A stretch of 52,990 nucleotides of DNA, from positions 1-52,990 of the forward strand of contig NZ_MJEH01000018.1 in NCBI RefSeq assembly GCF_001742425.1, given 5' to 3'. The notes beneath the pieces are model-generated. The model saw nothing but the letters and a program-made list of their open reading frames with translations. It searched no databases and had not been told where the DNA came from. Source of the stretch: Bacillus solimangrovi. Its GTDB lineage: Bacteria; Bacillota; Bacilli; Bacillales; Bacillaceae_N. How positions within the stretch are numbered: position 1 is the first letter of the stretch; each line of letters begins with the position of its first letter. Positions 7,473 to 15,219 of the stretch are shown piece by piece. The translations under genes and the position numbers were made by a program.

Positions 7473-9276
7473 TTCGCATATCGATCTTCATGCGGAAGAT
7501 TGGATGATGACCGCAGGCTTGATTGGTTTAAAGAGGATATATGGAGAAGACGAATTAGAAATTATTCCAACAGGTATTCGTTTATACTCAGAGCAACTTT
7601 CTTCATTATCAAAAAACTATTTTGACTATTTCATTGAAACATATGACGTAGCAATACGTGACACTGAACGGCTGACACGTCAATTAAATAAAGCAACTCA
7701 TAACTCAGAGCGTTATAAAGATGCTCATAAAGAAATTCTGAAAGTGATGAAAGAACAGTTTAAGAAAGTAGAAAAATACTTCCCTGAAAGTAAAGAGCAT
7801 CATGATTTTAAACAGTTAATAGAGCAAATGAAGAAATTAAAATCAGTTGATCTTTTAGATGAGCTAAGAGAGTCTATTAACACCTTCCAGATGATCTTGA
7901 GCACCCCAGAAATCAACAACAAATTAACACTGAACTATGCCAAAGCTGTTATTATCTCTCCATTCTTTGGTCAACCTTCTTTTTTACAAGCAGCATGTAA
8001 TTCCTTAACGAAAGAACAACATATTGAAAAAATGTACATTGACTATGTAAAACCAGTTGAATTAGAGCTTCAGTTCCAAGAACGATTACAAAATGCAACC
8101 GATGCGAAGGAGATTCTTCAATTTCTAGAAGCTAATAAAGAGTACAAACCATTCAATACATGGTTTCGTCAAATAAAGAAGTTGAAGACGGTGGAAGAAA
8201 TACAATCGTATTTCAAAAATGAAATCCTGCCTTGTTCTTTTGTTGATGGACTGTATTCAACGATGTCTTATGAGGAAATGATGTTTTCGCCATTAGGAGT
8301 TTCTGTAGATAAAGCTAGTAATTTCTATTGGGATTTTAATAAGAAAGAACCTGTACCTATGAGTGCATTAGCAAGGTTAACGTTATTCATGATTCCTGCT
8401 GGATTAGCCTTTTATCAAAGGAAGTTTGGTGTCGGTCAAAGCACGGAATACTTACGTTTTTCTGGATTGGTCATGAAAGATGATTTATTCGAAGATAACG
8501 TAAATGTTAATTATCGCTATCAAGCTTTACGCCAAACAGGAAGCTCATTTGACAAGGTTATTTTTGGATTATTAGAAGATGCAAAAGAAAAAAGTAAGCG
8601 GTCAGCGGAGTCATATCTTTTTGTTGAATTATATTCGAGCTATAAAACAAAAAAGACACTACTAGATTATTACCACATGCCAACATATGTCTCAAAATAC
8701 TTTCAATCTAAAGGTAATGTGATTAAAAATCTTCAAATATTAGAGCACAGAGATAATTTTGTTCGTTCTATTCTAAAAGGAATTGATCCAAAACAAACTG
8801 TTTTTTCATATTTGAGGGAAGCAATCGCTTCACCTAGACACGCGTATGGAGCTTTTATTGCAGTACAAGAACGATATAGATTAACGCTTATGAAAAATGG
8901 GGTGGACGATGTGGAAAAGCTAGATAATCGAGATAAGAGAGTATTTGTTGCCTATTCTCAAGGTAAAGAATTAAGAGATGTTATGGTGAGAAGTCGTAAC
9001 GAAAAAGGAGAAGAAGGACCATATCGAGCTTCTGGCAGAAAGAAAATCGAAGGAATTGCCTATCGCCTTTTAAACTCAACTAAAGCAGGAAACAAACATG
9101 CTTTTCTCGACACCGTATTTCGTTTACATGTAGCCGCTGGGAAACAAGTATCTTCAATTTTTCTTGATACTTTGAAAGATAAGGAAGGACTTGATTTTGA
9201 AACAATATCAGGTGCATTTCTAGCTGGTTTATTAGGTGAAGATAGAAAAGAAGTTGAAAATAGGGGGAATCAATAA
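7465..9276 (+). CDS. cas8b: Cas8b, large subunit of type I-B Cascade (Cst1-like)
   Basis: 603 residues. Large subunit that recognises the PAM and helps recruit Cas3. The N-terminus EDWMMTAGLIGLKRIYG fits the Cst1/Cas8b1 opening (DW..AGL.G..R), and the position between cas6 and cas7 is that of the I-B large subunit. Most of residues 60-230 is helical and lysine-rich. TTG start with GGGGTGA upstream, overlapping the cas6 end, so translation is probably coupled. The stop codon shares one base with the ATG of cas7. Family call rests on context and the N-terminal motif; the sequence is divergent, as is normal for Cas8. Confidence 0.88.
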   Translation: MASSHIDLHAEDWMMTAGLIGLKRIYGEDELEIIPTGIRLYSEQLSSLSKNYFDYFIETYDVAIRDTERLTRQLNKATHNSERYKDAHKEILKVMKEQFKKVEKYFPESKEHHDFKQLIEQMKKLKSVDLLDELRESINTFQMILSTPEINNKLTLNYAKAVIISPFFGQPSFLQAACNSLTKEQHIEKMYIDYVKPVELELQFQERLQNATDAKEILQFLEANKEYKPFNTWFRQIKKLKTVEEIQSYFKNEILPCSFVDGLYSTMSYEEMMFSPLGVSVDKASNFYWDFNKKEPVPMSALARLTLFMIPAGLAFYQRKFGVGQSTEYLRFSGLVMKDDLFEDNVNVNYRYQALRQTGSSFDKVIFGLLEDAKEKSKRSAESYLFVELYSSYKTKKTLLDYYHMPTYVSKYFQSKGNVIKNLQILEHRDNFVRSILKGIDPKQTVFSYLREAIASPRHAYGAFIAVQERYRLTLMKNGVDDVEKLDNRDKRVFVAYSQGKELRDVMVRSRNEKGEEGPYRASGRKKIEGIAYRLLNSTKAGNKHAFLDTVFRLHVAAGKQVSSIFLDTLKDKEGLDFETISGAFLAGLLGEDRKEVENRGNQ

Positions 9277-10172
9277 TGGGGAAAGCATTAACATTTACAG
9301 TTGTTTTTAAAGCTGATTCATTAAATTATGGGGAAGGAATTGCGAATATATCAGAGTTAAAGAAGATTCATAGAGGGAATGGAGATGTTCACACATTCTC
9401 ATCTCGTCAAAGTATTCGTTATGATATTGTTCGACTAGGTAATGAATGGTTTGATTGGAACTTAGATACGGTAGATAAAGCGAAAGGTACAGTACAGTTT
9501 AGGGAAAATGTAACGATTAATGATTCTACTGAAATGGATTTGTTCGGTTATTTAAAGACTGGGAAAAAATCAGAAAAACGTCCAGCTGTTGCTCGTCTTT
9601 CTCATGCCGTTTCCTTAGAACCTTATCGAAGTGATATGGAATTTCTAAATAACATGGGTTTAGCTGCACGAATAGATGACAACCCTAATCTAGCTAATAT
9701 CGAACACCATGAAAGTCTATATAGTTATACGGTGACAATGGATCTAGATAAGGTTGGTATTGACGGGGAACTAGACCTTGGAAATGGTACACGTATCGAA
9801 CGTATTCATCAACTATTAGATATTATTAAGTTGTTAAACCGAAATATTCGAGGTCGCCAAGAAACACTTTCTCCTTTGTTTGTAGTTGGAGGCGTGTATG
9901 ATGTGGCGAACCCATTCTTCTTAGGGAGAGTACAGTTAAGGCAACAAGTGAAAGACTGGCAAATTCAAACAGATATTTTACAAAGTTCACTTGAAGCATC
10001 ATTTGCTGGACAGCCAATTTCAGAGCAAACTTATATCGGATTTATAAAAGGGATATTTGGAAACGAGGAAGAATTAGTGCAACTAGGTGGGAGCAATGCG
10101 GTTAGTGTCGAACAATTCTTCGAATTAATGAAGGAAAGTGTTGCACAGCACTTTGGAGTTGTCCATTCATGA
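9276..10172 (+). CDS. cas7: Cas7, Cascade backbone (Cst2/DevR family)
   Basis: 298 residues. Backbone subunit that polymerises along the crRNA spacer. The N-terminal pattern GEGIANISELKKIHRGNGD followed by SRQSIRYDIVR is diagnostic of the Cst2/DevR Cas7 branch used in type I-B. FVVGGVYDVANPFFLGRVQL later in the chain fits the family. AGGGGG ribosome site just before ATG, one-base overlap with cas8b, and a four-base ATGA overlap with cas5: a tightly coupled Cascade operon. Confidence 0.95.
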   Translation: MGKALTFTVVFKADSLNYGEGIANISELKKIHRGNGDVHTFSSRQSIRYDIVRLGNEWFDWNLDTVDKAKGTVQFRENVTINDSTEMDLFGYLKTGKKSEKRPAVARLSHAVSLEPYRSDMEFLNNMGLAARIDDNPNLANIEHHESLYSYTVTMDLDKVGIDGELDLGNGTRIERIHQLLDIIKLLNRNIRGRQETLSPLFVVGGVYDVANPFFLGRVQLRQQVKDWQIQTDILQSSLEASFAGQPISEQTYIGFIKGIFGNEEELVQLGGSNAVSVEQFFELMKESVAQHFGVVHS

Positions 10173-10870
10173 AAGCTCTTCGCTTGAAATTATTTCAAGA
10201 AACAGCTTGTTATAAAAAACCACATGCATTTAAAGTAGCGGAGTCTTATCCACTTCCTCCTTTTTCAACGGTAAAGGGGATGCTGCATGCATTGTTAAAT
10301 GCCAAATCATTTATACCGATGAAACTGTGCATTCAAGGTAACTACGATACGATTATTAGCGATTATCAAACACATTACTTTTTTAAAAAGAATCATACAA
10401 ATGAATTTGCTCTAACGACAGATGGACTTGCCGTTAGTCGAGATTATTCTGATATTACAACGATGCCGATCTATATGCACATGCTGTATCATGTGCAACT
10501 GGTTATCTATGTTCAAGCTGAGGAACAGGTACTTTACGATTTGAAAGAAGCCTTCTATTCAACGGATAATCACATCAGTTTAGGAAGGCATGAAGATCTT
10601 GTACGGGTGGATGAATGTGAAATCGTTCATCTTGAAGAGCCAGAAGATGATGTAGATCTAACTTTAAACGCATATGTACCTAAGTCTTTTATCCACTCTG
10701 GAGATTCGTATATGCCATTACGTCTAAATTGGACATACCGTATTATTCAGAATGTAAGGGTTTGGGACAAACTGGAAGTTGGATATATGCAAAGTGGTAC
10801 TACAATTGAAGCTGATCAAGAAAACTTATATGTAGACGATGAAGGAAGAGTAGTGTTTTTCCATGATTAA
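10169..10870 (+). CDS. cas5: Cas5, crRNA handle-binding Cascade subunit (I-B)
   Basis: 233 residues, RAMP fold. The N-terminus has the Cas5 signature: LRLKLFQETACYKKPHAFKVAESYPLPPFSTVKGMLHALL, in which the PPFSTVKGML segment is the family hallmark (about residues 32-41). It holds the 5' handle and contacts Cas8. Translated from an ATG overlapping the cas7 stop. A strong terminator lies directly after the stop codon, separating the Cascade genes from cas3 and the adaptation genes. Confidence 0.93.
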   Translation: MKALRLKLFQETACYKKPHAFKVAESYPLPPFSTVKGMLHALLNAKSFIPMKLCIQGNYDTIISDYQTHYFFKKNHTNEFALTTDGLAVSRDYSDITTMPIYMHMLYHVQLVIYVQAEEQVLYDLKEAFYSTDNHISLGRHEDLVRVDECEIVHLEEPEDDVDLTLNAYVPKSFIHSGDSYMPLRLNWTYRIIQNVRVWDKLEVGYMQSGTTIEADQENLYVDDEGRVVFFHD

Positions 10871-10872
10871 TC

Positions 10873-10903
10873 AAAGGTCAGGAGCATCTTCCTGACCTTT
10901 TTC
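10873..10903 (+). terminator. Intra-operon terminator between cas5 and cas3
   Basis: AAAGGTCAGGA (10873-10883), 6-nt loop, TCCTGACCTTT (10890-10900), then TTTC. An 11-bp perfect GC-containing stem with a T-run, starting two nt after the cas5 stop. It should reduce readthrough into cas3-cas4-cas1-cas2. Confidence 0.85.
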
Positions 10904-10927
10904 AATTATCTATAGGACGTGATTAGA

Positions 10928-13147
10928 ATGTTTTATGCCAAGTCTAACCCGAAAGAAACGATTAAAGAACATACGAATGAGTTGCTTAAACGCTATGATC
11001 ACATCTATCAACTAAATAAAGAGAAATATAGTTATGTATCCTCAAATGATTGGGAGATTTTATTATTAGCTGTGAAGTATCATGATATTGGTAAAGCTGA
11101 GGCAGTCTTCCAAAATAAGATTCGAACATATTTAAAAGAGCCATTGTTAAAGCAATATTCTTCTTATGTAGTCCAACATAATTACCTCTCTGTATTAACG
11201 ATTCCATATAAAAAATTAGCGTTATCAGATGTAGATTGTCGTCTGTTAGCACATGCAATCGGGTATCATCATGAAAGAAAAGAAGCACCAAATAAAGAAA
11301 AATTAGTAGAGGTCTATCGACAAAATTTTTTACCTATTCTTGATGAGGTTCAAGCTCAATCCGAAGTTGAATTAGCTTCAAAACCTAAGAAGAAAGCAAT
11401 TGATTGGTTAAATAAAAGGATTACGCCATCAACCGGTGATTTATTTTTCCGTTATGTCATGATTAAAGGTTTGTTGCATCGTCTCGATCACTCTGCATCT
11501 GCTCACGTCCCGATTGAACTGGCGACAGATTATTTTGTCGGTGAATATGTCAATCGATTTATTACTAAACAGTTCGGTGGAAATAAGAATGAATTGCAAC
11601 AATTCGCTGAAAGTAATGAAGACAAACATGTTATTGCTATTGCTCAAACAGGTATGGGGAAAACAGAGGCAGGCTTACTATGGATTAATCAAGATAAGGC
11701 TTTTTTAACACTACCATTACGTGTGAGTATTAATGCAATGTATAAACGAATTCGTGATCCAGAAGGAATCGCCTTTTCTAGTAGATCAGAAGGTAAAGAC
11801 GAAGAGGCAATTGGCTTACTTCATTCTACGAGTCTAGATTACTTATATGAACAAGAGGGTGGAAATGAAAGCAACCTTGAAGTTGTGTACGCTCAATCAC
11901 GCCAATTTGCAAACAAACTCATCATCTCCACTATCGATCAAATTCTCAAATTCCCTTTCTTTTATAGAGGATTTGAAAAGGAGTTAGCTACTCTTGCAGG
12001 AGTGAAGATTGTAATTGATGAAATGCAATCCTATAATCCGAAAATTGCAGCTCTCATCATCCGTGCTCTAGAACTAATTGATAAAGTAGGGGGAAGGTTT
12101 ATGATTATGACGGCTACTATGCCAACTCTCTACTTAAATGCAATCGAAAAACAATTAATCAAAAGTCAGACACCAATTGTACAAGGTAAGTTTTTTGACG
12201 ACACAACACAGCGTCACCACATTCAAATTCATCAACAATCTATTCTTGATCAGGCAGAAGGAATTGTAAAAAACGGTTTGAATAAAAAAATATTAGTGAT
12301 TTGCAATACTGTTAAGAGGGCGAAAGAGGTTTATCATGCAATAAGTGCGTTAGCTCCTGATTCGACTAACTTATTACATTCCATGTTTATCCGAAAAGAT
12401 CGTATGGATAAAGAAACAAAAATTTTGGACTTTGCATCATCTGAAGGTGCAAATGGAATATGGATAACAACACAGCTAGTAGAAGCAAGCTTAGATATTG
12501 ACTTTGATGAGTTATACACCGAAATGTCTACTTTAGATAGTCAATTTCAACGATTTGGGCGTTGCAATCGTAAAGGATTGAAATCAGTCGAGAAGGTTAA
12601 CATTCATATCTTTACTGAGGATGTAACAGGAATAGGAGATAACAAAGTTTACCATCCTGATATTTATTTAAGAAGTGTTCAGCTCATTCAAACTGCCAAT
12701 AACAGAGTGCTTCTTGAATCTGAAAAGATGGCATTGATCGAAAACTTATATGATGAGAATGAGTTAAAAGGAACGAAATTTAAGCAAGAATTCGAGAAAA
12801 CATTATTAGAATTAAAAAACATGCCTCCTTATGAAATAGACAGTAAAGATGCTCAACAGCTTCTTCGTGATATTCAACAAGTACAAGTCATTCCAAGATC
12901 AATATTTAATAAACAAGAAGTTCAAAGTCTATTTGAACAGTATTACGAAACTAAGGTAAAAGATGAACGTCGGAAACTAAAAAGGGAAATTGATAAATAT
13001 TCGGTGGGTGTTAACCCTTACTTAGCCAAAGAACTATTGAATCAATCAGGAGTACCTTCATCGCTAAAGGAATTATATGTGATTGAGTGTAAATATTCGA
13101 AAGAAATAGGTATTGAACTTACTAAAGAAATTGATCCTTTTAGTTAA
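10928..13147 (+). CDS. cas3: Cas3 helicase-nuclease (HD domain + SF2 helicase)
   Basis: 739 residues. Recruited by Cascade, it unwinds and degrades target DNA. Visible motifs: HD nuclease H52-D53 in KYHDIGKA; Walker A QTGMGKTE (about 240-247); DExH box DEMQ (364-367); motif III TAT (395-397); motif VI QRFGRCNRKG (541-550). Both activities look intact. I chose ATG at 10928 because AGGACGTGAT, nine of ten bases of the ideal site, lies 4 nt upstream; the earlier in-frame GTG at 10919 lies inside that site. Separated from cas5 by the terminator, so it may be expressed at a lower level than Cascade. Confidence 0.96.
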   Translation: MFYAKSNPKETIKEHTNELLKRYDHIYQLNKEKYSYVSSNDWEILLLAVKYHDIGKAEAVFQNKIRTYLKEPLLKQYSSYVVQHNYLSVLTIPYKKLALSDVDCRLLAHAIGYHHERKEAPNKEKLVEVYRQNFLPILDEVQAQSEVELASKPKKKAIDWLNKRITPSTGDLFFRYVMIKGLLHRLDHSASAHVPIELATDYFVGEYVNRFITKQFGGNKNELQQFAESNEDKHVIAIAQTGMGKTEAGLLWINQDKAFLTLPLRVSINAMYKRIRDPEGIAFSSRSEGKDEEAIGLLHSTSLDYLYEQEGGNESNLEVVYAQSRQFANKLIISTIDQILKFPFFYRGFEKELATLAGVKIVIDEMQSYNPKIAALIIRALELIDKVGGRFMIMTATMPTLYLNAIEKQLIKSQTPIVQGKFFDDTTQRHHIQIHQQSILDQAEGIVKNGLNKKILVICNTVKRAKEVYHAISALAPDSTNLLHSMFIRKDRMDKETKILDFASSEGANGIWITTQLVEASLDIDFDELYTEMSTLDSQFQRFGRCNRKGLKSVEKVNIHIFTEDVTGIGDNKVYHPDIYLRSVQLIQTANNRVLLESEKMALIENLYDENELKGTKFKQEFEKTLLELKNMPPYEIDSKDAQQLLRDIQQVQVIPRSIFNKQEVQSLFEQYYETKVKDERRKLKREIDKYSVGVNPYLAKELLNQSGVPSSLKELYVIECKYSKEIGIELTKEIDPFS

Positions 13148-13162
13148 AAAGGAGGGGAAGAA

Positions 13163-13681
13163 ATGCAGGACAAAACAATCGGGGGAATAGACCTTCACTA
13201 CCTTGCTTTGTGTAAACGAAAGTTATGGTTATATACGCATAATATTTCAATGGAGAATGAATCGGATAGAGTTTTAGAAGGTCAAGTGTTACATGAGAAT
13301 GCGTATAAACGCTTAGACTCACGTGAAGTTTTGATTGATAACGCATTTAAGATTGACATGATTGATGGTGAATATGTACGTGAGGTAAAATTATCAAGCC
13401 GTATGACAAAAGCAGATCGTTTGCAAATGCTCTATTATTTATATCAATTAAATTTGAGAGGAATTCAGAAGAAAGGGCTAATTAGTTACACAAAGGAAAG
13501 AAGAACCGAAGAAATCCTTTTAGGTGACGAAGAAAAGAAAGAAATAGAACAAGCAATAACAGAAGTGCATGGAGTTCGTAACTTACCTTCTCCACCTTCT
13601 GTTATCAAGCTTCCGTATTGCAGAAAATGTGCCTATTATTCATTTTGCTATTCAATTGAGGTGAGCGATGATGATGCGTGA
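13163..13681 (+). CDS. cas4: Cas4 adaptation exonuclease
   Basis: 172 residues. PD-(D/E)xK RecB-like nuclease with an Fe-S cluster; trims prespacers and sets PAM-dependent orientation together with Cas1. Cluster cysteines are seen near the N-terminus (LALCKRKLWLY) and as CRKCAYYSFC near the C-terminus. The nuclease core is visible in EVKLSSRMTKADRLQMLYYLY, with the QxxxY-type helix. Ribosome site AAGGAGGGG. It follows cas3 by 15 nt and overlaps cas1. Confidence 0.93.
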   Translation: MQDKTIGGIDLHYLALCKRKLWLYTHNISMENESDRVLEGQVLHENAYKRLDSREVLIDNAFKIDMIDGEYVREVKLSSRMTKADRLQMLYYLYQLNLRGIQKKGLISYTKERRTEEILLGDEEKKEIEQAITEVHGVRNLPSPPSVIKLPYCRKCAYYSFCYSIEVSDDDA

Positions 13682-14657
13682 TCACTATATTTTTTCGAAT
13701 GGTCGTATGAAACGAAAACATAACACGATTTACTTTCAAAATGATAAAGAAGAACAGACAGCCCTTCCAATAGAAAAACTTCGAAACCTTCATATATTCG
13801 GTGAGGTTGATTTTAATACAAAATTATTAAATTATCTTAGTCAGTATGATATTTGCTTGCATATTTACAATTACTATGGATTTTACGCTGGCACCTTTTA
13901 TCCGAAAGAGAAGCAAAAATCTGGTTTAGTAATCGTTCAACAAAGCAATCATTATAGTGATCATGACAAACGCATGTATCTCGCAGAAAGTATGTTACAA
14001 GGTGCTGTTCATCATATGTTAAGGAACTTACGAAGACATAAAGAGCATTTATCTGAAACGATTTCAAAGATTGAACAAGAAGCACAAAAGTTAAAAGAAT
14101 CAAAAACTATACCAGAGTTGATGGGCACAGAAGGACGAATTCGCAAGCACTACTACCAAGCATTTAACGTGATGATAAAGCAAGACTTTGTGTTCGAAAA
14201 AAGAGAAAAGAAGCCACCTCGTGACCCTATTAATGCACTAATTTCGTTCGGCAATATGATGATGTATCGAGCCGTTCTATCTGAAATATATCGTACAGCA
14301 TTAAATCCTACCATTAGCTTTCTTCACGAACCTTCAACAAAGCGATTTTCATTAAGTTTAGACCTAGCTGAAATCTTTAAACCATTGATCATCGATCCTT
14401 TGATAGTTTCACTCATTAACAAACGAAGTATTTCAAACAAACACTTTGATTATCTTGAGGGGGAAGTTTGTTACCTCAATGAGGAAGGAAAGAAACAATT
14501 CATAACAGCTTTTGAAAAGAGGATGAAGACAACCGTTATGCATCGAGGTCTAAAACGAAAAACATCATATAGACTTTTGATCCGACTAGAATGTTATAAG
14601 TTAATCAAACATGTAATTGACGATGAAGAATATAAACCGCTAAAGGCGTGGTGGTAA
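13668..14657 (+). CDS. cas1: Cas1 integrase (type I-B)
   Basis: 329 residues. Metal-dependent integrase that inserts new spacers at the leader end. Conserved residues visible: Glu in MGTEGRIRKHYYQAF (about 149), His in FLHEPSTKRFSLSLDLAE (about 221) and the nearby Asp/Glu of SLDLAEIF. Three consecutive ATG codons (13668, 13671, 13674) follow GAGGTGA; the second or third has the better spacing. It overlaps the cas4 end by 14 nt, so translation is probably coupled. Confidence 0.95.
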   Translation: MMMRDHYIFSNGRMKRKHNTIYFQNDKEEQTALPIEKLRNLHIFGEVDFNTKLLNYLSQYDICLHIYNYYGFYAGTFYPKEKQKSGLVIVQQSNHYSDHDKRMYLAESMLQGAVHHMLRNLRRHKEHLSETISKIEQEAQKLKESKTIPELMGTEGRIRKHYYQAFNVMIKQDFVFEKREKKPPRDPINALISFGNMMMYRAVLSEIYRTALNPTISFLHEPSTKRFSLSLDLAEIFKPLIIDPLIVSLINKRSISNKHFDYLEGEVCYLNEEGKKQFITAFEKRMKTTVMHRGLKRKTSYRLLIRLECYKLIKHVIDDEEYKPLKAWW

Positions 14658-14725
14658 ACATGTTCGTTCTTTAGTGGCATTTTGATAATTGTTGCAATAA
14701 ATCTATTAATTCGAGGTGGTAAATT

Positions 14726-14989
14726 ATGTTTGTCATCATTACATATGATGTGGGCGAAAAGAGGGTAGGTAAGGTTTGTAAAAAGCTACGTAAATATCTT
14801 GATTGGACTCAAAACTCAGTTTTTGAAGGTGAGATTACTAAAGGAAAACTCCAGCAATGTTTAGCCGAATTGAATAACATAATCAATAAGGAGGAAGACT
14901 CCATTTATCTATACCAAATTGCTAATCCTAAAAATATAAACAAGATCGTCTATGGTCAAGAAAAGAATGCATTTGATATCTTTTTGTGA
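14726..14989 (+). CDS. cas2: Cas2 adaptation protein
   Basis: 87 residues, the usual Cas2 size; ferredoxin-like dimer that scaffolds Cas1. The N-terminus MFVIITYDVGEKRVGKVCKKLRKYL carries the beta1 strand with the conserved Asp8, and NSVFEGEIT is typical of the second half. Ribosome site GAGGTGG. It sits 68 nt after cas1 and 45 nt before leader 2. Last gene of the locus. Confidence 0.94.
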   Translation: MFVIITYDVGEKRVGKVCKKLRKYLDWTQNSVFEGEITKGKLQQCLAELNNIINKEEDSIYLYQIANPKNINKIVYGQEKNAFDIFL

Positions 14990-15034
14990 TTTCTTCTGGG
15001 AAATGTTGTAGAATTAAATTAGATAAACTAGAGG

Positions 15035-15219
15035 TTTGCAGTGGATCTATTTTTAAAGAAAAACCACTCATTCCCTTGATACACAAGGGATAGATCCGTA
15101 TTTATGTATTGTTCAGAATACAGAACTACCGATCTACTGCAAAATCAATGAATATTGTCACATCAATAGTTTTAACAAACGTTGATGTGACAGGGTTTTG
15201 TGGCGTTTTGATTTTTGGG
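15035..15219 (+). promoter_or_regulatory. CRISPR leader 2, with nested inverted repeats
   Basis: Shares GATCTACTGCAAAATCAATGA and the junction TGATTTTTGGG with leader 1. TTTGCAGTGGATC (15035-15047) can pair with GATCTACTGCAAA (15131-15143); the single difference leaves a G-U pair in RNA. Inside lies a hairpin TCCCTTG/CAAGGGA (15072-15090). Between the shared block and the first repeat is an 11-bp perfect hairpin TGTCACATCAA/TTGATGTGACA (15156-15192), in the place of the smaller stem of leader 1. Confidence 0.75.
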
